64,000 bases of DNA from an uncultured Lachnospiraceae bacterium (GTDB lineage: Bacteria > Bacillota > Clostridia > Lachnospirales > Lachnospiraceae): the NCBI GenBank assembly GCA_902783375.1, contig CACZQN010000031.1, positions 179,817-243,816 of the forward strand. The letters run 5' to 3'. The position numbers and the translations under genes were made by a program. This document shows, piece after piece, positions 8,386 through 17,275 of the stretch (its first letter is position 1; each line of letters begins with the position of its first letter). The notes under the pieces are model-generated. The model was given only the letters and a program-made list of their open reading frames with translations. It made no database searches and was not told the DNA's origin.

Positions 8386-8677
8386 AGATCAGGTTTATAC
8401 ATTGATTGATGAGAACGGGGAAGAAGTGGAATTCTACCTGGTAGAAACCACGAAATTCGGCGGATGTGATTATTATCTCTTTGAGGAGATGGATCTGTCC
8501 GAGGAACAGATGGAAGATGAAGATTACGAATCATTTCTGATCATGAAACATCTGCCGGATGATGAAGAAGGTATCCTCATTCCCATCGAAGATGATAATG
8601 AAGAAGAAGCAGTAAAGGATATCTTTATCGAATTGCTGGATGAAGAAGGCTTTTTCGATGAAGAGGATGAGGAATAA
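8372..8677 (+). CDS. DUF1292 domain acidic protein
   Basis: This 101-residue, strongly acidic protein begins [21 protein letters not shown] and ends in a Glu/Asp run. This is the DUF1292 (YrzB-like) pattern, commonly encoded just after ruvX in Firmicutes. The molecular function is unknown. It overlaps the 3' end of ruvX and is followed by RNase J after 18 bases. Confidence 0.85.
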   Translation: MDYSEDQVYTLIDENGEEVEFYLVETTKFGGCDYYLFEEMDLSEEQMEDEDYESFLIMKHLPDDEEGILIPIEDDNEEEAVKDIFIELLDEEGFFDEEDEE

Positions 8678-8695
8678 AGGTAAGTAATAGAATTC

Positions 8696-10480
8696 ATGGC
8701 AGAAAGAAATAAAAAGCCGATGTCTAAAGTCGAAGTCGGGAAGCTGCCGGCTGTATCAAGAAAGACATCAAAGTTTACCAGAGAACTGAAATCAAGAAGA
8801 AATGCATATACCCCGCCGGAACAAGAGACCGGGAAGGTGAAGATCATCCCGCTCGGCGGACTGGGTCTGATCGGGATGAACATCACGGTGATCGAGTATG
8901 CGGATTCGATCGTCGTCGTGGACTGCGGGATGGCATTTCCGGAAGATGATATGCCGGGGATCGACTGTGTCGTGCCGGATGTCACCTATCTGATTGAAAA
9001 TAAAGAGAAAGTAAAAGGTTTCGTGATCACGCACGGTCACGAAGATCATATCGGTGCGCTTCCTTATATCCTGAAGGAAGTGAATGTCCCGGTCTATGCG
9101 ACGAGACTGACGATCGCCATCATCGAAAGCAAGCTGGCGGAGCATGAGATGCTCAAGACCACCAGGCGGCGCGTCGTCCGGTACGGCCAGACCGTGACGC
9201 TCGGCGATATCAAAGTCGAGTTCATCCGGACCAACCACAGCATCGTGGATGCTGCGGCACTGGCGATCCACACTCCGGCCGGCACGATTGTGCATACCGG
9301 GGACTTCAAGGTGGATTATACGCCGGTATTCGGAGATCCGATCGACCTGCAGCGGTTCGGGGAGATCGGCAGAAAGGGTGTGCTTGCCCTGCTCTGCGAT
9401 TCGACGAACATTCTGAGGCCGGGCTTCACCAGTTCCGAACGGACGGTGGGCAGGACATTTGACCAGATCTTCCAGGAGAATATCCATCACCGCATCATCG
9501 TGGCGACCTTTGCCTCGAATGTGGACCGTGTCCAGCAGATCATCACCTGTGCGGAGAAATACCACCGGAAGGTGATCATCGAGGGCCGCAGCATGGTGAA
9601 TATCATCACCATCGCGAAGGAACTCGGATATCTGACGATCCAGGACGGCACACTGATCGGGATCGAAGACATGAACAAGTACACGGACGAGCAGCTCGTC
9701 CTGATTACAACCGGAAGCCAGGGAGAAGAGATGGCTGCACTCTCAAGAATTGCAGCTGCCGTTCACCGGAAGGTCTCCATTCATCCGGGCGATGCGATCG
9801 TGTTCAGTTCTTCGCCGATCCCGGGCAACGAGAAGTCCATCACCAAGGTGATCAATGAGCTCTATGAGCTCGGGGCGAATGTAGTCCTGCAGGACACCCA
9901 TGTATCCGGGCATGCCTGCCAGGAGGAAGTCAAGCTGATCTATGCGCTCACGAAACCGCGGTACGCGGTTCCCGTGCACGGAGAATACCGGCATCTGCTC
10001 CGCCACAAACAGCTGGCGGAAGAGATGGGCATCCCGAAAGATCGCGCGTTCCTGCTTTCTTCCGGCGATGTGGTGGAATTGTCCTTCGCTGAGGGAAAAG
10101 TAGCCGGCCATGTGCCTGCATTCGGCAGGATGGTGGACGGACTCGGCGTCGGGGATATCGGGAATGCGGTCCTGCATGACCGGCAGAAGCTTTCCGAGAA
10201 CGGACTCGTGACGGTGGTCCTTGCGATGTATACCGGGACCAATGAAGTCGTATCGGGTCCGGAGATGATCTCCCGCGGATTCGTCTATGTGAAGGAATCC
10301 GAGGAACTGCTCGGGGAAGCGGTTCATGTTGTTGAGACGACCCTTGCACGGATCAAGTCCCGCGGGACCATCGACCGGGGCAAGATCCGGGGAGAGATCC
10401 GGGATGATCTCGCAGATTATATCTGGAAACAGACCCACAGAACACCGATGATCCTTCCGGTCATCATGGATGTGGACTGA
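8696..10480 (+). CDS. rnj: Ribonuclease J
   Basis: RNase J is a zinc-dependent metallo-beta-lactamase/beta-CASP nuclease with endonuclease and 5'-to-3' exonuclease activity in mRNA decay. The 594-residue length is typical with a 30-residue basic N-terminal extension. Motifs include THGHEDHIGALPY (metal site), HTGDFKVDYTP, LLCDSTN, the beta-CASP block with TTGSQGEEMAAL, HVSGHACQEE and PVHGEYRHL. Only one RNase J is visible, so J1 and J2 cannot be distinguished. It sits in the ireB-ruvX-DUF1292 run. Confidence 0.95.
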   Translation: MAERNKKPMSKVEVGKLPAVSRKTSKFTRELKSRRNAYTPPEQETGKVKIIPLGGLGLIGMNITVIEYADSIVVVDCGMAFPEDDMPGIDCVVPDVTYLIENKEKVKGFVITHGHEDHIGALPYILKEVNVPVYATRLTIAIIESKLAEHEMLKTTRRRVVRYGQTVTLGDIKVEFIRTNHSIVDAAALAIHTPAGTIVHTGDFKVDYTPVFGDPIDLQRFGEIGRKGVLALLCDSTNILRPGFTSSERTVGRTFDQIFQENIHHRIIVATFASNVDRVQQIITCAEKYHRKVIIEGRSMVNIITIAKELGYLTIQDGTLIGIEDMNKYTDEQLVLITTGSQGEEMAALSRIAAAVHRKVSIHPGDAIVFSSSPIPGNEKSITKVINELYELGANVVLQDTHVSGHACQEEVKLIYALTKPRYAVPVHGEYRHLLRHKQLAEEMGIPKDRAFLLSSGDVVELSFAEGKVAGHVPAFGRMVDGLGVGDIGNAVLHDRQKLSENGLVTVVLAMYTGTNEVVSGPEMISRGFVYVKESEELLGEAVHVVETTLARIKSRGTIDRGKIRGEIRDDLADYIWKQTHRTPMILPVIMDVD

Positions 10481-10490
10481 CGGAGCAACT

Positions 10491-10904
10491 ATGGCAAAGA
10501 AGAGAAGGCGCGGCAAAGCCGGCGCAATGGTTCTGGATGCGACCGGGATGATCATGTACATTCTGGTCAACATCATCTTTTACATGCTGGTGATCTACCT
10601 GGTCGCCAGAGCCGGCAAAGCCGCCTATCAATTTACCTACCAGGTTTTCGGTTCTGTGCCGATGACGACAGAAAAGGAAGCCTATACCGAAAAAATCACC
10701 ATCACAAAGGGTGAGTCGACCATGCAGTTTTCTTCCGAACTGGAAGCAAAGAAACTGATTGTCAACCGGCTGTCCTTCTATGTACGGGCACAGCTGACCA
10801 GGCGGAATATCTATCCGGGGACGTATGAACTGTCCTCCGCGATGGACTATGACGAGATCCTCGATATCATATCCACGCCACATGATGATGAGAACGAGAG
10901 TTAG
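10491..10904 (+). CDS. Short MltG-like (YceG N-terminal) membrane protein
   Basis: This 137-residue protein has a basic N-terminus, one membrane segment (about residues 22-45) and a C-terminal region, ITITKGESTMQFSSELEAK through IYPGTYELSSAMDYDEIL. That region resembles the LysM-like part of MltG endolytic transglycosylases. The catalytic domain of MltG, including its glutamate, is absent. GGAG at 10482-10485 supports the ATG at 10491 rather than one inside rnj. It may be a regulator or remnant of MltG function. Shortened YceG-like proteins next to RNase J and an O-methyltransferase are, as far as I recall, common in Lachnospiraceae. Confidence 0.65.
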   Translation: MAKKRRRGKAGAMVLDATGMIMYILVNIIFYMLVIYLVARAGKAAYQFTYQVFGSVPMTTEKEAYTEKITITKGESTMQFSSELEAKKLIVNRLSFYVRAQLTRRNIYPGTYELSSAMDYDEILDIISTPHDDENES

Positions 10905-10916
10905 AAAGGGATGTGT

Positions 10917-11579
10917 ATGGATGCAGAGCGATTTGACACGTTCGTCCTTGCGATGAGAAAGGACCTGCCTGCACATCTCCGGGAAATAGAAGAAGAAGCA
11001 ATCCGGGATCATGTCCCGATCTTAAGGCCTGCGGGAAGAGATTTACTGTCTTTCCTTGTCCGGATGAAACAGCCGGAGCGCATTCTTGAGATCGGGACGG
11101 GGACCGGATTTTCTGCACTTCTGATGCAGGTGGCGCAGCCGGAGACCGGGATTATCGTGACGATGGAGAAGGATCCGGAACGGATCCGGGCGGCGGAGGA
11201 ACATTTTCAGAAATATGATCAGAAGCAGAGAATCCGGCTCGTGACCGGAGATGCTGCCGGAAACCTTGACGCGCTGCTTGCCGCATTCCGGGACGGGCGT
11301 GAGGCAGGCTTTGATCTGATCTTTATCGATGCCGCGAAGGGACAGTACCCGGTCTATCTGGCAGCCGCGAAGGAACTGCTGGTGCCGGGCGGTCTGATGG
11401 TATTTGATAATGTGCTGCAGGAGGAGACCCTGCTTTCCTCCCGCTACCAGGTTGCAAGAAGAGAACGGACCATCCACGCCAGGATGCGGGAGATGGTGAA
11501 AGAACTGATGGAGGATGAGACATTTCAGACGTTCCTGACAGAGGCCGGGGACGGAATGTGTGTTTCGTATAAGATATGA
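10917..11579 (+). CDS. trmR: tRNA 5-hydroxyuridine methyltransferase TrmR-like
   Basis: This SAM-dependent O-methyltransferase of 220 residues has motif I EIGTGTGFSALLM, the metal-binding IFIDAAKGQYPVYL and FDNVLQEE, as in the YrrM/TrmR group. TrmR converts 5-hydroxyuridine-34 to 5-methoxyuridine in tRNA. The assignment is strengthened by the U32 protein encoded directly downstream with a four-base overlap, which matches the enzyme that makes the 5-hydroxyuridine. AAAGGG at 10905-10910 favours the ATG at 10917 over 10911. A generic caffeoyl-CoA-type O-methyltransferase is the alternative. Confidence 0.82.
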   Translation: MDAERFDTFVLAMRKDLPAHLREIEEEAIRDHVPILRPAGRDLLSFLVRMKQPERILEIGTGTGFSALLMQVAQPETGIIVTMEKDPERIRAAEEHFQKYDQKQRIRLVTGDAAGNLDALLAAFRDGREAGFDLIFIDAAKGQYPVYLAAAKELLVPGGLMVFDNVLQEETLLSSRYQVARRERTIHARMREMVKELMEDETFQTFLTEAGDGMCVSYKI

Positions 11580-12802
11580 GAAAATTACCTGAACTGCTGC
11601 TTCCGGCGAGCTGCCTGGAAGTCCTGAAAATCGCCGTGCTGTACGGCGCAGATGCTGTCTATATCGGCGGGGAGCTCTACGGACTCCGCGCGAAGGCAAA
11701 GAATTTCTCGATGGAGGACATGGCGGAAGGAATCCGCTTTGCGCATGCCCATGGGAAAAAGGTCTATGTGACAGCCAATATTACGGCCCACGAGCGGGAT
11801 CTTGCCGGTGTGCGGAAATATTTTGAAGAACTGAAGGAGATCCAGCCGGATGCGCTGATCATCTCGGATCCGGGTGTCTTTATGATTGCAAAGGACGTCT
11901 GCCCGGAGATCGACATTCATATCAGCACCCAGGCGAACAATGTGAATTCCTCGGATTTCAACTTCTGGCATAGCCTGGGGGCAAAGCGTGTCGTCACCGC
12001 TAGAGAACTTTCCCTTGCCGAGATCCGGGGGATCCGGACAAAGATTCCGGATGACCTCGAGATTGAGACCTTTGTCCACGGCGCGATGTGCATTTCCTAT
12101 TCCGGAAGATGCCTGCTGTCGAACTATTTTACCGGCAGAGATGCAAATCTCGGTGCCTGCACACATCCGTGCCGTTGGCGCTACCACATCGTCGAGGAGA
12201 CAAGACCAGGCGTGTATCTGCCGATCGAGGAGAACGAACGGGGAACATTCATCTTCAATGCGAAGGATCTGAATATGATCGCGCATCTGCCGGAACTGAT
12301 CGAGGCCGGCATCGACAGCTTTAAGATCGAGGGCCGGATGAAGACTGCCCTCTATGTGGCAACCGTTGCCAGTGTGTACCGGAAGGCAATGAACGATTAC
12401 CTGGAATCCCCGGAGCTCTATGCAGAGCGGATTCCTGCGTATGAGGAGCAGATCAAGAGCTGTACCTACCGTGAATTCTCTACCGGCTTCTTTTACGGAC
12501 AGCCGGATGAGACCGCCCAGATCTATGACAGCAATACCTATGTGACGGGCAGAGTTTACTATGGATACATTCAGGAAGTGCGGGAAGACGGCTACGCACG
12601 CTTTGAACAGAAGAACAAGTTCTCTGTCGGGGATCATCTTGAAGTGATGCACCCGGACGGCAGCGTGACGGAGACGGAGGTTCTCTCCATCCGGACACCG
12701 GAAGGAGAAGAGCGGGATTCCTGCCCGCATCCTGAGGAGATACTCTATATCCGCTGTGCAGATCCGCTGCATGCGTTTGATCTGATGCGCAGCAAAAACT
12801 GA
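11576..12802 (+). CDS. trhP: U32 family tRNA hydroxylation protein TrhP
   Basis: This 408-residue U32 protein has the family signature ETFVHGAMCISYSGRCLLSN followed by further cysteines (GACTHPCRW) that in this family hold an iron-sulfur cluster. It starts PELLLPASCLEVLKIAVLYG. TrhP enzymes perform prephenate-dependent hydroxylation of wobble uridine-34 in tRNA. The four-base overlap with trmR joins the two steps of the ho5U/mo5U pathway, as in Bacillus yrrM-yrrN-yrrO. Older annotation would call it a collagenase-like peptidase; no peptidase active site is evident. Confidence 0.85.
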   Translation: MRKLPELLLPASCLEVLKIAVLYGADAVYIGGELYGLRAKAKNFSMEDMAEGIRFAHAHGKKVYVTANITAHERDLAGVRKYFEELKEIQPDALIISDPGVFMIAKDVCPEIDIHISTQANNVNSSDFNFWHSLGAKRVVTARELSLAEIRGIRTKIPDDLEIETFVHGAMCISYSGRCLLSNYFTGRDANLGACTHPCRWRYHIVEETRPGVYLPIEENERGTFIFNAKDLNMIAHLPELIEAGIDSFKIEGRMKTALYVATVASVYRKAMNDYLESPELYAERIPAYEEQIKSCTYREFSTGFFYGQPDETAQIYDSNTYVTGRVYYGYIQEVREDGYARFEQKNKFSVGDHLEVMHPDGSVTETEVLSIRTPEGEERDSCPHPEEILYIRCADPLHAFDLMRSKN

Positions 12803-12826
12803 CAGAACAAGCAGTGAGGTGGACAG

Positions 12827-14425
12827 ATGAAACTGACTTTTATCGGGGCCGATCATGAAGTAACAGGCAGTGCGCATCTTCTTTCTGCCTGCGGGAAACA
12901 GATTCTCGTGGATTACGGGATGGAACAGGGAAGAGACATCTATGAAAATGTGGATCTTCCGATCCCACCGTCGGATATCGACTATGTGCTTGTGACTCAT
13001 GCACACATCGATCACACCGGCATGCTTCCGAAGCTGTACCGCGAGGGATTTCGCGGGGAGATCTTTGCAACGGCTGCAACCTGTGAGCTGACGTCCATCA
13101 TGCTGCAGGATTCGGCGCATATCCAGGAACAGGAGGTCACCTGGAAGAACCGGAAGGCCAGAAGATCCGGCGAGCCGGAGATTCTCCCGGCATATACCAT
13201 GGATGATGTGCTGGAAGTCGCGAAGCGTTTTCAGCCGGTGGACTATGGTCAGAAGATCTGGCTGACAGAGCAGCTTGCCATCCGCTTTACGGATGTCGGC
13301 CATCTGCTCGGATCCGCCAGCATCGAAGTCTGGGTGACGGAAGAAGAGAAAGAGCGGAAGATCGTCTTCTCAGGGGATATCGGTAACCACAGCCAGCCGC
13401 TGATCAAGGATCCTTCCTACATTGAAGAAGCCGACTATGTTGTCATGGAATCGACATACGGGGACCGTGAGCATGAGCGGCCGGCGGATACCCTTCAGGA
13501 TTTTGCCGACGTGATCCAGCGGACATTCGACCGCGGCGGCAATGTGGTCATCCCGTCCTTTGCTGTCGGTAGAACACAGGAGATTCTGTATTTTCTGAAA
13601 AAGATCAAAGAACAGAACCTTGTCCATGGTCATGATGGGTTTGAGGTTTATGTGGACAGCCCGCTGGCAATCGAGGCAACGACGATCTTCCGGCGGAATT
13701 ATGAAGCGTGTTACGATGAGGATGCGCTTGCGATGGTTGAGGCCGGCCAGAACCCGCTGCAGTTTGAGGGACTCCGCCAGTCCGTCACCAGTGAAGATTC
13801 GATCGCGATCAATTACGATCCGAATCCGAAGGTGATCCTTTCTGCCTCCGGCATGTGCGAGGCGGGACGGGTCAGGCACCATCTGAAGCACAATCTGTGG
13901 CGGCCGGAATCCACCATCCTTTTCTCCGGATATCAGTCGAACGGGACCCTCGGAAGGGCACTGATTGAAGGGGTGGAGGAAGTAACCCTCTTCGGTGAGC
14001 GGATCGCCGTTGCTGCGGAAATCTGCTCCTTCCAGGGCATCAGCGGACATGCTGACCACACCGGCCTGCTGCAGTGGCTGCATGCCTTTAAGGAAAAGCC
14101 GAGCGCCGTCTTTGTCGTCCATGGAGAAGATGAGGTCTGCCGGTCCTTTGCCGAGGAACTGGTCAAAGAAGGCTACCATGCACATGCGCCATACAGTGGT
14201 TCGGAATACGATCTTCTTGCCGGCAAATTCACCTATGTTGCGGATGCGGTTGCTGTCCAGAAGAAGACCTTCGCACATAAAAGGGCCGTGCAGGTGTATG
14301 ACCGCCTGGTCGCTGCCGGAAAGCGCCTGATGACCGTCATCCGCCATAACGAGGGCGGGACCAACAAGGATCTGTCGCGGTTTACGGACCAGATCAATTC
14401 CCTCTGTGATAAATGGGACCGCTGA
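12827..14425 (+). CDS. Beta-CASP metallo-beta-lactamase RNA-processing protein
   Basis: This 532-residue protein belongs to the CPSF73-like (YSH1/COG1236) group of metallo-beta-lactamase ribonucleases. The metal motif is THAHIDHTG, followed by DVGHLLGSASIEV, FSGDIGNHSQPL and ESTYGDREHE. The beta-CASP part shows VIPSFAVGRTQEIL, ILSASGMCEAGRV and ISGHADHTGLLQWL. It is distinct from RNase J upstream and probably cleaves or trims RNA; the substrate is unknown. AGTGAGGTGG precedes the start, and the gene follows trhP by 24 bases. Confidence 0.85.
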   Translation: MKLTFIGADHEVTGSAHLLSACGKQILVDYGMEQGRDIYENVDLPIPPSDIDYVLVTHAHIDHTGMLPKLYREGFRGEIFATAATCELTSIMLQDSAHIQEQEVTWKNRKARRSGEPEILPAYTMDDVLEVAKRFQPVDYGQKIWLTEQLAIRFTDVGHLLGSASIEVWVTEEEKERKIVFSGDIGNHSQPLIKDPSYIEEADYVVMESTYGDREHERPADTLQDFADVIQRTFDRGGNVVIPSFAVGRTQEILYFLKKIKEQNLVHGHDGFEVYVDSPLAIEATTIFRRNYEACYDEDALAMVEAGQNPLQFEGLRQSVTSEDSIAINYDPNPKVILSASGMCEAGRVRHHLKHNLWRPESTILFSGYQSNGTLGRALIEGVEEVTLFGERIAVAAEICSFQGISGHADHTGLLQWLHAFKEKPSAVFVVHGEDEVCRSFAEELVKEGYHAHAPYSGSEYDLLAGKFTYVADAVAVQKKTFAHKRAVQVYDRLVAAGKRLMTVIRHNEGGTNKDLSRFTDQINSLCDKWDR

Positions 14426-14438
14426 GCGGGAGGCATTG

Positions 14439-14963
14439 ATGGAAATTGAAAAGAAATATACATTGAAATATCTTCCGGAGCCGCTGTCTGACTACCGGAA
14501 GATCGAGATCGAGCAGGGATACCTGCTCCGGGAACCGACCGTGCGGGTCAGAAAGGCGAATGACCGCTACATCCTGACGATCAAGGAGATTCCGCAGGAC
14601 GTCTCCGAGGAGGCACAGGAAGAAGCCTGTATCCGCAGGGAGGAGGAATTCTTCCTGAGTGAAGAAGCGTACCGGACGCTTCTGGCGAAATGCGACGGTG
14701 TCATTCTTTCGAAGACGCGGTACCTGATTCCGCTGTCCGGCGAGAATGCAGGACTGACGGTGGAGCTGGATGTCTTTCACGGGTATCTCTCCGGGCTGTT
14801 TTTTGCAGAAGTGGAGTTCCCGGATGAGGAAAGAGCACGTTCCTTCAGGGCTCCGGACTGGTTCGATCAGGATGTGAGTGCAGACTATCACTACAGGAAC
14901 GGCTACCTCTCCAGTCTTGAACCGGGGGAGCCTTTGTGGTATGATAATGGGAAGTCTTTATAA
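14439..14963 (+). CDS. CYTH domain protein (triphosphate tunnel metalloenzyme family)
   Basis: This 174-residue protein begins with the ExExK signature (MEIEKKYTL) and has alternating charged strands including VRVRKANDRYILTIKE, RREEEFFL and ELDVFHGYLSGLFFAEVEF. This is the CYTH/tunnel fold, in which acidic and basic residues bind triphosphate and metal. Family members hydrolyse tripolyphosphate, thiamine triphosphate or make cAMP; the substrate here is not predictable. GGGAGG at 14428-14433 sets the ATG at 14439. It lies between the beta-CASP gene and nfnA in one run of genes. Confidence 0.8.
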   Translation: MEIEKKYTLKYLPEPLSDYRKIEIEQGYLLREPTVRVRKANDRYILTIKEIPQDVSEEAQEEACIRREEEFFLSEEAYRTLLAKCDGVILSKTRYLIPLSGENAGLTVELDVFHGYLSGLFFAEVEFPDEERARSFRAPDWFDQDVSADYHYRNGYLSSLEPGEPLWYDNGKSL

Positions 14964-14979
14964 ATAAGGAGAGTGGGAA

Positions 14980-15864
14980 ATGTTTGAAGTCACAAAAAAA
15001 CAATATCTGGCCAATAAAATCTGGCTGATGGATGTGGTCGCACCGAATGTTGCAAGAGCCTGCCTGCCGGGACAGTTTGTCATCACCAGGCTCGATGAGA
15101 AGGCGGAACGGATTCCGCTGACAATCTGTGACTATGACCGCGAAAAGCAGACTATCACGATTGTTTTCCAGACGGTCGGCGTATCTACAGAGCGTATGCT
15201 GGCACTGGAAGTCGGCGATTCCTTTGCAGATGTCGTCGGTCCGCTCGGCCAGCCTTCCGATCTTATAACGGAAGACCCTGAGGAGCTTGCAAAGAAGCAT
15301 ATTATCTTTATGGCCGGCGGCGTCGGTACCGCTCCGGTTTATCCGCAGGTCAAGTGGATGAAGCAGCACGGCTATGAAGTGGATGTTATCATCGGTGCCA
15401 GGAACAAGGATCTGCTGTTCTTTGTGGATGAGATGAAGCAGTGGTCCGATCATGTTCATGTTGCGACGGATGACGGTTCCCTCGGCTTTCACGGGAATGT
15501 CAATGACTGCCTGAAGGCCCTGATCGCTGAAGGCAGAACGTTCGATCATGTTGTCGCCATCGGGCCGATGATCATGATGAAATTCGTGTGCCTGACCACG
15601 AAAGAACTGGGCATTCATACGGTTGTTTCGATGAACCCGATCATGGTGGACGGCACCGGGATGTGCGGTGCCTGCAGACTGACGGTCGGCGATTCGGTGA
15701 AGTTCGCCTGTGTCGACGGTCCGGAGTTTGACGGCCATCTGATTAATTTCGATGAAGCGATGATGCGCCAGCGGATGTATAAGAGCGAGGAAGGTGAGCG
15801 CCTTCTGCGGCTTCATGAGGGGACACCGCACCATGCGGCGGACTGCGGCGTACCGAAGGCTTGA
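14980..15864 (+). CDS. nfnA: NADH-dependent ferredoxin:NADP+ oxidoreductase subunit A
   Basis: This FAD/NAD-binding subunit of 294 residues is of the PyrK/sulfide-dehydrogenase type. N-terminal FAD binding shows ERIPLTICDYD, the nucleotide site FMAGGVGTAPVYPQ, and the C-terminal cysteine cluster DGTGMCGACRLTV plus FACVDGPEF ligates a [2Fe-2S] centre. It forms NfnAB with the next gene, which couples NADH and reduced ferredoxin oxidation to NADP+ reduction by flavin electron bifurcation. Older labels are ferredoxin-NADP reductase subunit alpha or dihydroorotate dehydrogenase electron-transfer subunit; no pyrD is adjacent. Confidence 0.9.
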   Translation: MFEVTKKQYLANKIWLMDVVAPNVARACLPGQFVITRLDEKAERIPLTICDYDREKQTITIVFQTVGVSTERMLALEVGDSFADVVGPLGQPSDLITEDPEELAKKHIIFMAGGVGTAPVYPQVKWMKQHGYEVDVIIGARNKDLLFFVDEMKQWSDHVHVATDDGSLGFHGNVNDCLKALIAEGRTFDHVVAIGPMIMMKFVCLTTKELGIHTVVSMNPIMVDGTGMCGACRLTVGDSVKFACVDGPEFDGHLINFDEAMMRQRMYKSEEGERLLRLHEGTPHHAADCGVPKA

Positions 15865-15883
15865 GGATAAGGGGGTAGAGTTG

Positions 15884-17272
15884 ATGACAACAGATGCTTT
15901 TACAAGAGTTCCGGTGAGAGAACAGGCACCGGAAGTTCGTGCACATAATTTTGAAGAAGTCTGTCTTGGCTATAATTTTGAAGAAGCAACCGCTGAGGCT
16001 TCGCGCTGCCTCGGATGTAAGAATCCGAAGTGTGTCGGCGGATGCCCGGTGGGAATTGATATTCCGGGCTTCATCGGGAAACTGAAGACCGGTGATGTTG
16101 CAGAAGCTTACGACGTAATCAGCCAGTATTCCGCACTGCCGGCGGTCTGCGGCCGTGTGTGCCCACAGGAGTCCCAGTGTGAGAAGTACTGCATCCGCGG
16201 CATCAAGGGAGATGCTGTCTCGATCGGAAAGCTCGAACGCTTCACGGCGGACTGGGCAAGAGAGAACGGCATCCGTCCGCAGGCTGCGAAGGAGAAGAAT
16301 GGCAAGAGAGTTGCGATCATCGGATCCGGTCCTGCCGGACTGACCTGTGCGGGAGATCTCGCAAAGGCAGGCTGCGATGTGACCATCTATGAAGCGCTCC
16401 ATGAGGCCGGCGGCGTTCTGGTCTACGGCATTCCGGAATTCCGTCTTCCGAAGGAACGGGTCGTGAAGCCGGAAGTGGAGAATGTCAAGGGCCTCGGTGT
16501 CCGCATCCTCACAGACTATATTGTCGGCAAATCAATCACCGTCGATGAACTGATGGAGGAGGAAGGCTACGATGCCATCTTCATCGGTTCCGGTGCAGGC
16601 CTTCCGCGGTTCATGGGGATTCCGGGCGAGAATGCGAACGGCGTCTTCTCCGCAAATGAGTACCTCACCAGATCGAACCTGATGAAGGCATTTGACAGCT
16701 CGTATGATACACCGATCCATGCCGGAACCAAGGTGGCGGTTGTCGGCGGCGGCAATGTTGCGATGGATGCTGCAAGAACAGCGCTTCGGCTCGGTGCGGA
16801 AGTGCATATTGTTTACAGAAGAAGTGAAGAAGAGCTTCCTGCCCGTGTGGAGGAAGTCCACCATGCAAAGGAAGAAGGAATTATCTTCAACCTGCTGTGC
16901 AACCCGACGGAGATCCATGTGGATGAGAACGGATGGGTGAAAGGCATGACCTGCGTACGGATGGAACTGGGTGAGCCGGATGCTTCCGGCCGTCGTTCTC
17001 CGGTTGTGATTCCGGGTTCGGAATTTGAGATCGATGTGGACACGGTCATCATGGCGCTCGGTACCAGCCCGAATCCGCTGATTTCCTCGACCACAAAGGG
17101 ACTCGATGTCAACCGCAGAAGATGCATCGTCGCGGATGAGACCACCGGTGCGACCACGAAGCCGGGCGTATTTGCCGGCGGAGATGCCGTCACAGGTGCG
17201 GCAACCGTTATTCTTGCAATGGGTGCCGGAAAGGCAGCAGCAAAGGGAATTCTTGAATATCTTGGAATATAA
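15884..17272 (+). CDS. nfnB: NADH-dependent ferredoxin:NADP+ oxidoreductase subunit B (GltA-like)
   Basis: This 462-residue flavoprotein resembles the small subunit of glutamate synthase. N-terminal [4Fe-4S] cysteines appear in CLGCKNPKCVGGCPVGIDIP and VCGRVCPQESQCEKYC. The first dinucleotide site is AIIGSGPAGLTCAGDLAKAG and the second VAVVGGGNVAMDAARTA. No large GltB subunit is present, and nfnA is 19 bases upstream, so the bifurcating NfnB role is preferred over glutamate synthase. GGGGGTAGAG at 15871-15880 sets the ATG at 15884; an in-frame start at 15794 inside nfnA has no support. Confidence 0.9.
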   Translation: MTTDAFTRVPVREQAPEVRAHNFEEVCLGYNFEEATAEASRCLGCKNPKCVGGCPVGIDIPGFIGKLKTGDVAEAYDVISQYSALPAVCGRVCPQESQCEKYCIRGIKGDAVSIGKLERFTADWARENGIRPQAAKEKNGKRVAIIGSGPAGLTCAGDLAKAGCDVTIYEALHEAGGVLVYGIPEFRLPKERVVKPEVENVKGLGVRILTDYIVGKSITVDELMEEEGYDAIFIGSGAGLPRFMGIPGENANGVFSANEYLTRSNLMKAFDSSYDTPIHAGTKVAVVGGGNVAMDAARTALRLGAEVHIVYRRSEEELPARVEEVHHAKEEGIIFNLLCNPTEIHVDENGWVKGMTCVRMELGEPDASGRRSPVVIPGSEFEIDVDTVIMALGTSPNPLISSTTKGLDVNRRRCIVADETTGATTKPGVFAGGDAVTGAATVILAMGAGKAAAKGILEYLGI

Positions 17273-17275
17273 GAC

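Noticed and set aside
15884..17272. Glutamate synthase small subunit
   Set aside because: There is no large subunit, and the gene directly follows nfnA, so the bifurcating NfnB role is more likely.
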